Shown here piece after piece: positions 18,739-28,550 of a stretch of DNA of 64,000 bases. This stretch comes from Variovorax paradoxus B4 (lineage in GTDB: Bacteria; Pseudomonadota; Gammaproteobacteria; Burkholderiales; Burkholderiaceae_C). The stretch spans positions 4,588,001 through 4,652,000 of the forward strand of contig NC_022247.1 of NCBI RefSeq assembly GCF_000463015.1, in the 5' to 3' direction. A program made the position numbers and the translations under genes. The notes under the pieces are model-generated. The model was given only the letters and a program-made list of their open reading frames with translations. It did not search any database and had not been told where the DNA came from. Within the stretch, counting starts at the first letter, position 1. Every line of letters starts with the position of its first letter.

Positions 18739-20484
18739 TTAGAACTCGGTCCAGTCGCCCGGTGCGGCGGCATGGGCCGCAGCGAGCCTTGGGGCGGAAC
18801 GGGTTTCGGCTGCGCGGCGTGCCGCTGCCGGCCGGGCGGGCGCCTTCAGCGCGGGCACCGCCCTGCGCGGCGGCAGCGCCGGCTGGACACGGGCCTGCAT
18901 CTGAACGAGCGCGCGGGGCGCGTTGTCGGTGTCGAGCTTGAACACGCTGACCGACGCGACCAGGCCCGCGGCCTGCTCCTGCATCGACTGCGCCGCGGCG
19001 GCCGCCTCTTCCACCAGCGCCGCGTTCTGCTGCGTCACCTGGTCCATCTGCGCAATCGCCTGGTTCACCTGCTCGATGCCCGTGCTCTGCTCCTGGCTGG
19101 CTGCCGTGATCTCGCCCATGATGTCGGTCACGCGCTTCACGCTGTCGACGATCTCGTCCATCGTGCGCCCCGCCTCGGCCACCTGCCGACTGCCGGCTTC
19201 GACCTTGTCCACCGAGTCGTCGATCAAGCCCTTGATTTCCTTGGCTGCTGCGCCCGAGCGCTGTGCGAGGTTTCTCACCTCGGAGGCCACCACCGCGAAG
19301 CCCCGGCCCTGCTCGCCTGCGCGTGCCGCTTCCACTGCGGCATTGAGCGCCAGGATGTTGGTCTGGAACGCGATGCCGTCGATCACGCCGATGATGTCGA
19401 CGATCTTCTTGGACGAGGCATTGATCGAGCCCATGGTGTCCACCACCTGATTCACCACGCCGCCGCCGCGCATGGCCACTTCGGAGGCGGAGACCGCCAG
19501 CTGGTTGGCCTGGCGCGCGTTGTCCGCGTTCTGCTTCACGGTGCCGGTGAGCTGCTCCATCGAGGCGGCCGTCTGTTCGAGCGAGCTCGCCTGTTCCTCG
19601 GTGCGCGAGGACAGGTTCTGATTGCCCGCCGCGATCTGGGTCGAGGCCGACACCACGTTCGACACGTTGGTGTCCACGTCCACCACGATGGCCGAGAAGT
19701 TCGCGCTCATCTGGTTCAGCGCGCGCAGCAGATGGCGCATCTCGTCCTCGGGGCGGACCTCGAACCTCGCAATGCCTCCGGAGGCAATGGCCTGCGCCAC
19801 CTGCACCGCCTGGTCCATGGGCCGAAACACCGTGCGGTCGAGGAAGTAGCCGAAGCCGGCCCAGGCCAGGGCGCAAACCGCAGTGCCGGCGGCCCAGGCC
19901 TCGGGGCCGGCCCAGCCGAGCCAGCCGGCTGCGCCGAGCATCAGCATCGACAGGGCCGCGGCCGTGGTCGAGCCCAGCACACGCATGCGTATGGGAAGGC
20001 GGCGCAGGCTGGCCAGAAGGCTCGTCCAGCCGCGCTTGACGACTTCGCCCTGCCGGATCGCCAGGCCCCTGGCCTCGCCTTCCCTGAACCTGCGATAGAG
20101 CTGCTCGGCCTGCGCGACGTCCGCGCGATCGGGCTTGCTGCGCACCGACATGTAGCCCTCGACCTCGCCCCTGCGGCGGATTGGCGTCACGTTCGCGAGC
20201 ACCCAGTAGAAATCCCCGTTCTCGCGCCGGTTCTTGATCACGCCGGTCCAGGGCAGCCCCTGCTTCAGCGTGTCCCACATGTCGGCAAAGGCCTCGGGCG
20301 GCATGTCGGGGTGCCGGATCATGTTGTGCGGCTTGCCGATGAGTTGCGCCACGGCGTAGCCGCTGGCGGTCACGAAGGCCGGGTTGACGTAGGTGATGCG
20401 CCCTTTCAGGTCGGTGCGCGACACCAGTGCTGCGTCGTCGTCGAGCAGGTATTCGTTGGCGGTGACGGGTAAATTGACTCTCAT
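18739..20484 (-). CDS. aer: Aer-like PAS chemoreceptor (aerotaxis/energy taxis), receptor 5
   Basis: A 581-aa receptor with no periplasmic sensor. The N-terminal PAS domain (~10-120) carries the Aer-type stretch [18 protein letters not shown] and [12 protein letters not shown]. In E. coli Aer the equivalent Arg-His-x-Asp region contributes to FAD binding. Next come a short linker, a hairpin of two membrane segments (~172-215), a HAMP-like region and the signalling hairpin. It ends GDWTEF, a CheR/CheB tether that E. coli Aer lacks. Role inferred: sensing redox or respiratory state. It lies between receptors 4 and 6 with gaps of 18 and 29 bp. Confidence 0.9.
   Translation of the reverse strand: MRVNLPVTANEYLLDDDAALVSRTDLKGRITYVNPAFVTASGYAVAQLIGKPHNMIRHPDMPPEAFADMWDTLKQGLPWTGVIKNRRENGDFYWVLANVTPIRRRGEVEGYMSVRSKPDRADVAQAEQLYRRFREGEARGLAIRQGEVVKRGWTSLLASLRRLPIRMRVLGSTTAAALSMLMLGAAGWLGWAGPEAWAAGTAVCALAWAGFGYFLDRTVFRPMDQAVQVAQAIASGGIARFEVRPEDEMRHLLRALNQMSANFSAIVVDVDTNVSNVVSASTQIAAGNQNLSSRTEEQASSLEQTAASMEQLTGTVKQNADNARQANQLAVSASEVAMRGGGVVNQVVDTMGSINASSKKIVDIIGVIDGIAFQTNILALNAAVEAARAGEQGRGFAVVASEVRNLAQRSGAAAKEIKGLIDDSVDKVEAGSRQVAEAGRTMDEIVDSVKRVTDIMGEITAASQEQSTGIEQVNQAIAQMDQVTQQNAALVEEAAAAAQSMQEQAAGLVASVSVFKLDTDNAPRALVQMQARVQPALPPRRAVPALKAPARPAAARRAAETRSAPRLAAAHAAAPGDWTEF
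18939..19616 (-). repeat. Signalling-domain tract A, copy in receptor 5 (678 bp)
   Basis: This copy matches 20624-21301 in receptor 6 base for base, including the T that distinguishes receptor 6 from receptor 3. It then diverges at the start of its own HAMP-proximal region. Receptors 5 and 6 are thus the most recent pair in tract A. Confidence 0.85.
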
Positions 20485-20513
20485 GCGTTCCGAATCGGTT
20501 GGTTGGTTTCTCT

Positions 20514-22163
20514 CTAGGCGAAGGCTTGCTGTGCGGACCGCAGTGCAAGGCCCGGATGGATGTCGCTCGGCACGCTTGAAGCAAATGCCGGTTCTCGCGC
20601 GCCTCTTGCGCCGGCTTCGAGCCTGAACACGCTGACCGACGCGACCAGGCCCGCGGCCTGCTCCTGCATCGACTGCGCCGCGGCGGCCGCCTCTTCCACC
20701 AGCGCCGCGTTCTGCTGCGTCACCTGGTCCATCTGCGCAATCGCCTGGTTCACCTGCTCGATGCCCGTGCTCTGCTCCTGGCTGGCTGCCGTGATCTCGC
20801 CCATGATGTCGGTCACGCGCTTCACGCTGTCGACGATCTCGTCCATCGTGCGCCCCGCCTCGGCCACCTGCCGACTGCCGGCTTCGACCTTGTCCACCGA
20901 GTCGTCGATCAAGCCCTTGATTTCCTTGGCTGCTGCGCCCGAGCGCTGTGCGAGGTTTCTCACCTCGGAGGCCACCACCGCGAAGCCCCGGCCCTGCTCG
21001 CCTGCGCGTGCCGCTTCCACTGCGGCATTGAGCGCCAGGATGTTGGTCTGGAACGCGATGCCGTCGATCACGCCGATGATGTCGACGATCTTCTTGGACG
21101 AGGCATTGATCGAGCCCATGGTGTCCACCACCTGATTCACCACGCCGCCGCCGCGCATGGCCACTTCGGAGGCGGAGACCGCCAGCTGGTTGGCCTGGCG
21201 CGCGTTGTCCGCGTTCTGCTTCACGGTGCCGGTGAGCTGCTCCATCGAGGCGGCCGTCTGTTCGAGCGAGCTCGCCTGTTCCTCGGTGCGCGAGGACAGG
21301 TCCTGGTTGCCCGCGGCAATCTGGCCCGAGGCCGTCGCGATCGCATCGGTGCCGTGGCGAACCTCGCCCACCACCTTGGCCAGGCTGCCGTTCATGCCCT
21401 TGAGCGCATGCATCAACTGGCCGGTCTCGTCCTTCGTCGTCACGTCGATACGGCTGGTCAGGTCACCGGCCGCAACCGCTTCGGCCACCTCGACGGCACG
21501 GCGCAGCGGATGCGTGATGCTGCGCACCAGCAACCAGGCGAGCACCAGGCCCAGGCCCAGCGACAGCGCACCGAAGACGACCAGCATCAGGCTGGTGCTG
21601 GCGCGCGTCTCCTTGCTGCGCTCGGCCGCGGCATCGAGCTGTACCCGCTCCGCATCCACCATCTGCTGCACGCCCGCGAGGTAGGTGCGCGAGGTGGGTT
21701 CGAAACGTTCGTTGAAGACCCGGTTGGCGCCTTCCATGTCGCCCGCCAGCTTGGCCTTGCTGACTTCCTCGCGGGCCGCGAGGTAGGCCTTGCGAAGCTC
21801 GCCGACCTTGTCGAACACCTGCTTCTTTTCCGGCGTGTCCATCTGGTCCTCGATGAACTTCTGCAGTTCGTTCGTCTCCTTGATGGCAGCAGCGGTGGCT
21901 GGTGCGAAGTAGGAAATCAGGCTCGCATCGCTGCTCTTGGCGATGGCCGCGGCGCGCTGGACACCCGCGGTGGTGTGGCGCAGCCAGTCGGAGCCGGCAC
22001 GCTCGGTCTTGATGTTCTTCTCGACCATCGCATTGATTTCCTCGCCGAGCTGCCGCAGCTTCAGCACGGCAAGCACGCTGCTCGTGAGAGACAGGGCGAG
22101 GATGACGCCGATCACGACGGCCAGCCGCTTGCCTATGGAAATATTGCTCAGAAACATGCTCAT
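20514..22163 (-). CDS. Methyl-accepting chemotaxis protein (4-helix-bundle sensor), receptor 6
   Basis: A 549-aa receptor: TM1 (~12-32), helical periplasmic sensor (~33-190), TM2 (~192-213), HAMP (~214-268), signalling hairpin, and a C-terminus ending in QQAFA without a tether. It is the first receptor after cheW copy 2, 97 bp downstream of it on the minus strand. I saw no sigma28 promoter in that gap, so it may be read from the flgB-flgJ-cheW transcript. ATG 22163 has GGAG close upstream; a second ATG two codons later is also possible. Ligand unknown. Confidence 0.94.
   Translation of the reverse strand: MSMFLSNISIGKRLAVVIGVILALSLTSSVLAVLKLRQLGEEINAMVEKNIKTERAGSDWLRHTTAGVQRAAAIAKSSDASLISYFAPATAAAIKETNELQKFIEDQMDTPEKKQVFDKVGELRKAYLAAREEVSKAKLAGDMEGANRVFNERFEPTSRTYLAGVQQMVDAERVQLDAAAERSKETRASTSLMLVVFGALSLGLGLVLAWLLVRSITHPLRRAVEVAEAVAAGDLTSRIDVTTKDETGQLMHALKGMNGSLAKVVGEVRHGTDAIATASGQIAAGNQDLSSRTEEQASSLEQTAASMEQLTGTVKQNADNARQANQLAVSASEVAMRGGGVVNQVVDTMGSINASSKKIVDIIGVIDGIAFQTNILALNAAVEAARAGEQGRGFAVVASEVRNLAQRSGAAAKEIKGLIDDSVDKVEAGSRQVAEAGRTMDEIVDSVKRVTDIMGEITAASQEQSTGIEQVNQAIAQMDQVTQQNAALVEEAAAAAQSMQEQAAGLVASVSVFRLEAGARGAREPAFASSVPSDIHPGLALRSAQQAFA
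20621..21387 (-). repeat. Signalling-domain tract A, copy in receptor 6 (767 bp)
   Basis: This copy is the same as 15331-16097 in receptor 3 apart from one base, and the same as 18939-19616 in receptor 5 over the shared part. Offsets are constant (5290 bp to receptor 3), so there are no indels. Confidence 0.88.
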
Positions 22164-22260
22164 GACTCCAGAAAATCAGGAAAGGGCAAGCACGCAATGC
22201 GCGCACTTGCCGTAAGAAAGGTTGTGTGCGCCGGCCGATTTCTCCCTGGCCGCGACGGCA

Positions 22261-22770
22261 TCAGGCAGCGATCTTTTCGACCAGGCCCATCTCGTCGCTG
22301 GACATCAGCTTGTCGATGTCCACCAGGATCAGCATCCGCTCGTCCAGCGTGCCCAGCCCGATCAGGTAGTCGGTGTCCAGCACCGAGCCCATCTCCGGCG
22401 CCGGCTTGATCTGCTCCGCGCTCAAGGTGATCACGTCCGACACGCTGTCCACCACCATGCCCACCACGCGCCCACCGATGTTCAGCACGATCACCACCGT
22501 GAACTGGTCGTAGCTCGGCGTGCCCAGCTTGAACTTGATGCGCATGTCGATGATCGGAACGATGATCCCGCGCAGGTTCACCACGCCCTTGATGTATTCC
22601 GGCGCATTCGCAATGCGCGTCACCGCGTCGTAGCCGCGCAGCTCCTGCACCTTCTGGATGTCGATGCCGTATTCCTCCTGGCCCAGCGTGAAGGTCACCA
22701 CCTCCAGCCGGCTCGAGGTGGCAGGCGCCGCGGCGCCGCGATGTTGTGGGGGGGTCATGATCTCTGCCAT
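22261..22770 (-). CDS. cheW: Chemotaxis coupling protein CheW, copy 2
   Basis: A second 169-aa CheW with the same domain core as copy 1 but a different N-terminus ([12 protein letters not shown]) and a C-terminus ending EKIAA. The start ATG 22770 has GAAGGA about seven bases upstream. It lies 10 bp after the flgJ stop, so a chemotaxis gene is fused onto the end of the rod-hook operon. Having two near-identical CheW proteins suggests either dosage or separate receptor sets; the sequence alone does not distinguish these. Confidence 0.96.
   Translation of the reverse strand: MAEIMTPPQHRGAAAPATSSRLEVVTFTLGQEEYGIDIQKVQELRGYDAVTRIANAPEYIKGVVNLRGIIVPIIDMRIKFKLGTPSYDQFTVVIVLNIGGRVVGMVVDSVSDVITLSAEQIKPAPEMGSVLDTDYLIGLGTLDERMLILVDIDKLMSSDEMGLVEKIAA
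22277..22694 (-). repeat. cheW core duplicate, copy 2 (418 bp)
   Basis: Partner of 14622-15039, identical by eye over 418 bases with abrupt divergence at both ends. Confidence 0.9.
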
Positions 22771-22780
22771 ATAAATTCCT

Positions 22781-23752
22781 TCAGCTGAACTTCTGCATGA
22801 TGCGAACGAGCTTCTGCCCGTACTGCGGATCGGTTGCGTACCCGGCCTTCTGCAGGCCGTGCGCGGCCTCGGCCGGTGTGTCGGCGGCCAGCACGTTGGC
22901 GTAGCGGGGGTTGCGCGTGATGAACCGGGCGTAGTCGGTGAAGGCCTCGTCGTAGGAGCCGTAGGCCCGGAACTTCGCGCGCACACGCTGCGGTTCTCCG
23001 TCGACGTATTCGGTCGTGGTGGTCTCCACCACCGGCCCCTTCCAGCTGCGGTCGGCCTTGATGCCGAACAGGTTGAAGCTCTGGGTGCCGTCGTCGGCGC
23101 GGATCTCGCGCTTGCCCCAGCCCGATTCGAGCGCGGCCTGCGCAAGGATCAGCGGCGCGGGCACGCCGCTGGCCGCACTCGCCACCTGCGCGGAGCCGCC
23201 CATGCGCTGCACGAAACTGTCGACGTTGCCCTGCAGCGATGCCACGGCGCCCGAGGCCGGGCGGTCGCTGTTGCGCTGGTAGATGCCCAGATCCACCGAT
23301 GCGGCCGCCGGCCGGGGCGGCGCGGACTGCAATGGCGCCGAGCCGAGCGGAATGCCCGACTGCGGCGTGAGCGGAATGCCCACGCGGGGCGCGAGCGACA
23401 TGCCTTCGCTGCCGCTGCCGTCCGTTTCGCCCGAGGGCGCAGCGCGGCTGAGCTGCGCGAGCATCGCCTCGGCCAGGCCCACGCCGCGCCCCGAAAGGTT
23501 TTGCGCGAGCTGCTGGTCGAGCATCGACATGTAGACCTTCTCGTCGCGGTTCTCGAGCAGCCCGCTCGACGGCGTGGCCTCGCGCATGCTCTTGAGCACC
23601 ATGTTCATGAACAGCGCCTCGAACTGGCGCGACACCTGCTTCAGGCCCTCTTGGGGCGAGGTGCGCACGGTGTGCCGCAAGGCATCGACGCTCTGCACGT
23701 CGAGTGCAAGGCGCTGGTCCAGCGCGCCGCTTCTGCTTTCGGTGATGGCCAT
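22781..23752 (-). CDS. flgJ: Peptidoglycan hydrolase / rod-cap protein FlgJ
   Basis: FlgJ caps the growing rod and cuts a hole in the peptidoglycan for it. The 323-aa product has the N-terminal rod-binding domain (~30-100; [20 protein letters not shown]). A Pro/Ser linker with repeated GIPL units lies at ~124-136. The C-terminal glucosaminidase-type muramidase domain (~170-320) has [13 protein letters not shown] with the likely catalytic Glu near residue 209. The dual-domain form is normal in beta- and gammaproteobacteria. ATG 23752 lies 8 bp after the flgI stop. Longer in-frame starts would run into flgI. Confidence 0.96.
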   Translation of the reverse strand: MAITESRSGALDQRLALDVQSVDALRHTVRTSPQEGLKQVSRQFEALFMNMVLKSMREATPSSGLLENRDEKVYMSMLDQQLAQNLSGRGVGLAEAMLAQLSRAAPSGETDGSGSEGMSLAPRVGIPLTPQSGIPLGSAPLQSAPPRPAAASVDLGIYQRNSDRPASGAVASLQGNVDSFVQRMGGSAQVASAASGVPAPLILAQAALESGWGKREIRADDGTQSFNLFGIKADRSWKGPVVETTTTEYVDGEPQRVRAKFRAYGSYDEAFTDYARFITRNPRYANVLAADTPAEAAHGLQKAGYATDPQYGQKLVRIMQKFS

Positions 23753-23760
23753 GCCGCTGC

Positions 23761-24876
23761 TCAGATGATTTCGAGCTCGGCGCGCAGCGCGCCGGCGGAT
23801 TTCATGGCCTGCAGGATCGACACCAGGTCCTGCGGATTGGCACCCAGGCTGTTCAGGCCCTTGATCACGTCGGCCAGCGAAGCGCCGCCGCGCACCATCT
23901 GCAGGGCGCCGCCGCCCTGGTTGATCGAGATCTGCGAGGTCTGCCCGACCACGGTGGAGCCGCCGGAAAATGCGTTGGGCTGGCTCACCACGGGCTCGGT
24001 GTTGATGACCACGGACAGGTTGCCGTGCGCCACCGCGCAGTCGTTCACGCGCACGGCCTGGTTCATGACCACGGAGCCGGTGCGCGCATTGACGACCACG
24101 CGGGCGACCGCCTGCGTCGGCGTGACTTCGAGGCTTTCCAGCCGCGCGAGAAAGCCCACGCGTTCCTGCGGCGCGGGCGCCCGCACCTGGATCACGCGGG
24201 CGTCGAGCGCCTGCGCGGTGCCCGGGCCGAACTGCCGGTTGATGGCGTCGGCCGCCTGCTGCACCGTGCCGAAATCGGAGCGGTTGAGTTCGAGCGTGAA
24301 GGTGCTCTCGCCGCCCACCGGCGCCTCGACGCCGCGCTCCACCAGCGCGCCGGCCGGAATGCGGCCCGAGCTGAGCTGGTTGACCTGCGCCTTGCTGCCG
24401 TTGGCCGACGCACCCGCGCCGCCGACCACCATGTTGCCCTGCGCGATCGCATAGACCTGCCCGTCGACGCCCTTGAGCGGCGTCATCAGCAGCGTGCCGC
24501 CGCGCAGGCTCTTGGCATTGCCCATCGAGGACACCGTCACGTCGATGTTCTGGCCCGGCCGCGCGAACGAAGGCAACGTGGCCGTGACCATCACCGCCGC
24601 CACGTTCTTCAGCTGCATGTTCACGCCCTGCGGAATCGTGATGCCCAACTGCTGCAGCATGTTGTTCAGGCTCTGCGTGGTGAACGGCGTCTGCATCGTC
24701 TGGTCGCCCGTGCCGTCGAGCCCGACCATGAGGCCGTAGCCGATCAGCGGGTTGTCGCGCACGCCCTGGATGCTCGCGAGCTCCTTCAGCCGCTCGGCTT
24801 GTGCAGGCGTGGCCCACGCGGCCGCGCAGAGTGCGCCAAGGCCGATCAATGAACGCACATTGCGGAAGAAATTCAT
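23761..24876 (-). CDS. flgI: Flagellar P-ring protein FlgI
   Basis: FlgI forms the P-ring, the rod bushing in the peptidoglycan layer. The 371-aa product has a Sec signal peptide ending in TPAQA at residue ~27. The FlgI core starts with [20 protein letters not shown] and contains [10 protein letters not shown], and the C-terminus is short. The start ATG 24876 has AAGGGA upstream. The gene follows flgH after a 119-bp gap that holds a repeat element. Confidence 0.97.
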   Translation of the reverse strand: MNFFRNVRSLIGLGALCAAAWATPAQAERLKELASIQGVRDNPLIGYGLMVGLDGTGDQTMQTPFTTQSLNNMLQQLGITIPQGVNMQLKNVAAVMVTATLPSFARPGQNIDVTVSSMGNAKSLRGGTLLMTPLKGVDGQVYAIAQGNMVVGGAGASANGSKAQVNQLSSGRIPAGALVERGVEAPVGGESTFTLELNRSDFGTVQQAADAINRQFGPGTAQALDARVIQVRAPAPQERVGFLARLESLEVTPTQAVARVVVNARTGSVVMNQAVRVNDCAVAHGNLSVVINTEPVVSQPNAFSGGSTVVGQTSQISINQGGGALQMVRGGASLADVIKGLNSLGANPQDLVSILQAMKSAGALRAELEII

Positions 24877-24895
24877 GGTGGTATTCCCTTTCGCA

Positions 24896-24990
24896 GGACG
24901 CCGCGGAACCGGCTTTGCCGGGCCGCTGGCGTCGCCCCCGGCGAGGGGGTTGGCGTAGCGACACGAAGTGCGCGAAGACTGGGGGTGTGC
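24896..24990 (-). repeat. Dispersed intergenic repeat between flgH and flgI
   Basis: The 119-bp flgH-flgI gap is filled by a stretch with two GC hairpins. On the plus strand these are CCGGC-TTT-GCCGG at about 24909-24921 and a CCCCCGGCGAGGGGG block near 24935-24949. A segment reading GCGTAGCGACACGAAGTGCG follows. I recognise this combination as resembling a repeat common in intergenic regions of Comamonadaceae. That is from memory and could not be searched here. It interrupts an otherwise tight operon without breaking a gene. Confidence 0.55.
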
Positions 24991-24995
24991 CATGG

Positions 24996-25676
24996 CTAGA
25001 ACGGCATGACGTTGAGGAAGAAGCGCTGCATCCATCCCATGTGCTGCGCCTCGTCGATGTAGCCCTTGGCCGTGTATTCGATGCGCGCATCGGCCACCAG
25101 CGTCGACGGCACGGTGTTGCTGCCCGAGACCGTGCGCGGGTTCACCACGCCCGAGAACCGGATGTATTCGGTGCCCTGGTTGATGCCCATCTGCTTCTCG
25201 CCGCTGACCAGCAGGTTGCCGTTGCGCATCACGTCCACCACCGTGACCGTGATCACGCCGTTGAAGGTGTTGTTGGCGTTTGCGCCGCCCTTGGCGTCGA
25301 GCTTGTTGCCGCCCGACAGCTTCGCGTCCTGCCCGTCGAGCAGCGAGCCCAGCAGCTTCGGAATGCCGGCAAAGTCCGCGGCCAGGCTTCCCGTGCGGCT
25401 CGCCGATGCACCCGAGTTCTTGCTCGCATTGACCCGCTCGCTGATGACGATGGTCAGGATGTCGCCCACGTTGCGCGGCCGGCGGTCTTCGAACAGCGCG
25501 CTGCCGCCGGGACCGTCCTGGAAGATCGCGCCGTTCGCGCGCCGCGGCATCGAAGCCATGTTCTCCGCCCGCGCCGTCATCGGCTGATGCACCAGCGGCT
25601 CCCGCGGAACCTGCGCGCAACCCGAGGCCAGCACGGCAGCGACCGACAGCACCAAGCGCAGCCTGGAGGTGTTCAT
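24996..25676 (-). CDS. flgH: Flagellar L-ring lipoprotein FlgH
   Basis: FlgH forms the L-ring in the outer membrane. The 226-aa product carries a lipoprotein signal with lipobox LASGC (Cys20). Family features follow: [40 protein letters not shown] and a C-terminal [14 protein letters not shown]. Its start overlaps the flgG stop in an ATGA tetranucleotide. It is followed by the repeat-containing gap before flgI. Confidence 0.97.
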   Translation of the reverse strand: MNTSRLRLVLSVAAVLASGCAQVPREPLVHQPMTARAENMASMPRRANGAIFQDGPGGSALFEDRRPRNVGDILTIVISERVNASKNSGASASRTGSLAADFAGIPKLLGSLLDGQDAKLSGGNKLDAKGGANANNTFNGVITVTVVDVMRNGNLLVSGEKQMGINQGTEYIRFSGVVNPRTVSGSNTVPSTLVADARIEYTAKGYIDEAQHMGWMQRFFLNVMPF

Positions 25677-26455
25677 AGCTGAGCTAAGCGCTGCAGCATC
25701 TGGTCCGAGGTTTGGACCGCCTTGCTGTTGATCTCGTAGGCGCGCTGCGTGGCGATCATGTTGACCAGCTCTTCGACCACGTTGACGTTCGATGCCTCCA
25801 CGTAGCCCTGGCTCAGGATGCCGGCGCCGTCGACGCCCGGGTTCACCTGGTTCGGCGCGCCGGAGGCATCGGTCTCCGCATAGAGGTTCTCGCCCTTGCT
25901 CTGCAGGCCGGCCGGGTTCAGGAAGGTGGCCAGCTGCAGCTGCCCGACCTGCACCGTGTTGGTCTGCCCTGCCTGCGTGATCGACACGATGCCGTCGCGG
26001 CCGACGGTCAGGCTGGTGGCGTTCGCGGGCAGCGTGATGGCCGGCTGCACCGGGAAGCCGCTGGCCGTGACGAGCTGGCCGTCGCGGTCGGTCTGGAACG
26101 AGCCGTCGCGCGTGTACGAGGTGGTGCCGTCGGGCATCAGCACCTGGAAGAAGCCGCCGCCGTTGATGGCCACGTCCGTCGGCTTGTCGGTCTTGGTGAG
26201 GTTGCCCTGCGAGTGGATGCGCTCGGTGGCGACCACGTGCACGCCGGTGCCCACCTGCAGGCCCGAAGGCAGCCGGGTCTGGTCCGAGGTCTGGCCGCCG
26301 ACCTGGCGCAGGTTCTGATACATCAGGTCCTCGAACACGGCGCGGCTTCGCTTGAAGCCCGTGGTGCCGACGTTGGCGAGGTTGTTCGACACCACGTCGA
26401 GTTGGGTCTGTTGTGCATCGAGGCCGGTCTTGGCGATGTAGAGCGAGCGCATCAT
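25673..26455 (-). CDS. flgG: Flagellar distal rod protein FlgG
   Basis: FlgG builds the distal rod. The 260-aa product starts [20 protein letters not shown] and has the rod-hook N-terminal signature [15 protein letters not shown]. It ends with the C-terminal helix [20 protein letters not shown] shared by axial proteins. Length equals that of most FlgG proteins. The stop overlaps flgH by 4 bp, and flgF lies 40 bp upstream. Confidence 0.97.
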   Translation of the reverse strand: MMRSLYIAKTGLDAQQTQLDVVSNNLANVGTTGFKRSRAVFEDLMYQNLRQVGGQTSDQTRLPSGLQVGTGVHVVATERIHSQGNLTKTDKPTDVAINGGGFFQVLMPDGTTSYTRDGSFQTDRDGQLVTASGFPVQPAITLPANATSLTVGRDGIVSITQAGQTNTVQVGQLQLATFLNPAGLQSKGENLYAETDASGAPNQVNPGVDGAGILSQGYVEASNVNVVEELVNMIATQRAYEINSKAVQTSDQMLQRLAQL

Positions 26456-26495
26456 GGCGAAAAATCCTTGGGAAGTGGGGTGGTGGGGCGCTGGC

Positions 26496-27242
26496 TCAGC
26501 CGTACGCCAGCAGCTTGTTGGCCGACTGCGCGTTCTCGTCCGCGCTGCGCATCGACTTCATCTGCATCTCGAAGCTGCGGGCGTTGGCGATCATGGCCAC
26601 CATGGCCTCGACGCCGTTGACGTTGCTGCCCTCGACCGCGCCGGTGGTCACGGTCACGGCCGCATCGGGCTCGGCGGGCGCGAGGCCCTCGCGCATGCGA
26701 AAGAGGCCGTCGGCGCCGCGCACCAGGTCGGCCACGGGTGGATTGACCAGCTTCAGGCGGCCCACCTCGGCAATGCCGATGGCCGGGTCGCCGGCCCCGC
26801 GCGCGGTGACGAGGCCGTTGGCAGCGATGGCGACGGTGGAGCCGGGCGGCACCACCAGTGCGCCGGCATCGCCGGCCACGGGCAGCGAGCCCATGGTCGT
26901 GAGCTGCCCCTCGGCGTTTACCTGCAGGTTGCCGACGCGGGTGTAGGCCTCGCCGCCGTCGGGCGTCTGCACCGCAAGCCAGCCGTCGCCGTGAATGGCG
27001 ACATCGAGCGCGCGGCCGGTTTCCGTGAGCGGACCGTGGCTGAAGTCGGCGCCGGGCGTGGTGGCGACCACGTAGGCGCGCGTCGGCGCCTCGGCGCCGC
27101 CGGCCACCGGCACCGCGCGAAAGCTGTTGATCTGCGCGCGGAACCCGGGCGTGGAGGCGTTCGCCATGTTGTTGGCGACGGAGGCCTGCTGCTCCATGGC
27201 CTGCTTGGCGCCGCTCATCGCGACATACAGCATGCGGTCCAT
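26496..27242 (-). CDS. flgF: Flagellar proximal rod protein FlgF
   Basis: FlgF is a proximal rod subunit. The 248-aa product starts [20 protein letters not shown], has the signature [14 protein letters not shown], and ends with a C-terminal helix containing [20 protein letters not shown]. It lies between flgE (7 bp upstream gap) and flgG in the usual order. Confidence 0.96.
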   Translation of the reverse strand: MDRMLYVAMSGAKQAMEQQASVANNMANASTPGFRAQINSFRAVPVAGGAEAPTRAYVVATTPGADFSHGPLTETGRALDVAIHGDGWLAVQTPDGGEAYTRVGNLQVNAEGQLTTMGSLPVAGDAGALVVPPGSTVAIAANGLVTARGAGDPAIGIAEVGRLKLVNPPVADLVRGADGLFRMREGLAPAEPDAAVTVTTGAVEGSNVNGVEAMVAMIANARSFEMQMKSMRSADENAQSANKLLAYG

Positions 27243-27249
27243 GGGCGGC

Positions 27250-28464
27250 TCAGCGGATGTTGATCAGGGTCTGGACGACCTGATCCTGCGTCTTCACCGT
27301 CTGCGCATTGGCCTGGTAGCTGCGCTGCGCGACGATCAGGTTGACGAGCTCGGAGGTCAGGTCGACGTTCGACGCTTCCAGCGCGCCCGAGGCAAGCGAG
27401 CCCTGCTTGGTGCCCGCGCCCGGCGTGCCGGTGAGCGGCTGGCCCGAGGCCAGCGTTTCGCCCCAGACGTTCTCGCCCATCGGCTCCAGGCCGTTGGGGT
27501 TGGCGAAGGAAGTCAGCACCACCTGGCCCATCAGCGTCGTCTGTTCGTTGGAGAACTTGCCGGTGATGGTGCCGTCGGGGTTGATCGAGAACGAGGTGAG
27601 CGTGCCGGAGGTGTAGCCGTCCTGCTTGAGCGTCTTGATTTCGTTGACGTTGCCGAACTGCGTGGTGCCGGAGAGGTCGACCGTGGCGTTGAGCGCCACC
27701 GAGCCGTTGGTGAAGTTCATGGCCGGCAGCGTCAGCTTGCCGCCGGTCGGCGTGAGCAGGTTGCCGTTGCCGTCGAAGCTCATCGTCGAGATCGCTGCAC
27801 CGCCATTGAGTGCGGTGCCGTCGGCGGCGCCGTACACGTCCCAGGCGTTGGCGCCGGTCTTCACGAAGAAGACGCCGAGCTCGTGCGGATTGCCGAGCGA
27901 ATCGAAGATCGGGCCGAGCGCGTTCGAATAGTTGAAGGTGTCCGAATCGGTCGGAGAGAACGGCGTCTTGGTCGGCACCGTGCCGCGCGCGTCCAGATTG
28001 AAGGTGGCGTTGATGGCGGTGGTCGCCTTCGGGCTCATGGCCGTGGTCTGGACCTGCAGCGGGCCCGGCGTGCCGCCATCGAGGCCGCCCGTCGCGGAGA
28101 CGCCGTAGCCCGTCAGGCGCAGGCCGGCGGCGTTGACGATGAAGCCGTCCTTGTCGCGCGTGAACTGGCCATTGCGCGAATACATCACCTCGCCGCTCGG
28201 GCTGCTGAGGCGAAAGAAGCCGTCGCCGTTGAGGATCGCCACGTCCAGCGGCCGGCTGCTGGTCTGCACCGAGCCCTGCGTGAAGTTCTGCACGATGCCC
28301 GACACCGCAACGCCCAGGCCGACGCGCGAGCCGGCGTACACGTCCTGGAAGGTCGCCGCGCCCGACTTGAAGCCGACCGTGCCGGAGTTCGCGATGTTGT
28401 TGCCGATGACGTCCAGGTTGGCGGCGGCCGCGGACAGGCCGCTGATGCCTTGGGAAAAGCCCAT
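27250..28464 (-). CDS. flgE: Flagellar hook protein FlgE
   Basis: FlgE polymerises into the hook, the universal joint between rod and filament. The 404-aa product starts MGFSQGISGLSAAAANLDVI and has the NNIANSGTVGFKSG signature. The C-terminal SELVNLIVAQRSYQANAQTV helix is also clear. The middle is variable, with domains facing the outside. It lies 86 bp downstream of flgD. Confidence 0.97.
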   Translation of the reverse strand: MGFSQGISGLSAAAANLDVIGNNIANSGTVGFKSGAATFQDVYAGSRVGLGVAVSGIVQNFTQGSVQTSSRPLDVAILNGDGFFRLSSPSGEVMYSRNGQFTRDKDGFIVNAAGLRLTGYGVSATGGLDGGTPGPLQVQTTAMSPKATTAINATFNLDARGTVPTKTPFSPTDSDTFNYSNALGPIFDSLGNPHELGVFFVKTGANAWDVYGAADGTALNGGAAISTMSFDGNGNLLTPTGGKLTLPAMNFTNGSVALNATVDLSGTTQFGNVNEIKTLKQDGYTSGTLTSFSINPDGTITGKFSNEQTTLMGQVVLTSFANPNGLEPMGENVWGETLASGQPLTGTPGAGTKQGSLASGALEASNVDLTSELVNLIVAQRSYQANAQTVKTQDQVVQTLINIR

Positions 28465-28550
28465 GATCGAATCCTTGTTTCAGTGCAATGAAGAAGAAAT
28501 GGCCTGCGGCGCGCGGGCCACTGCCGATGAGGAAGACACGCGATAGCTGC

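Noticed and set aside
11354..22163. Repeated receptor segments taken as insertion sequences or transposon copies
   Set aside because: All repeats lie in frame within receptor or cheW coding sequence. They have no terminal inverted repeats, target duplications or transposase.
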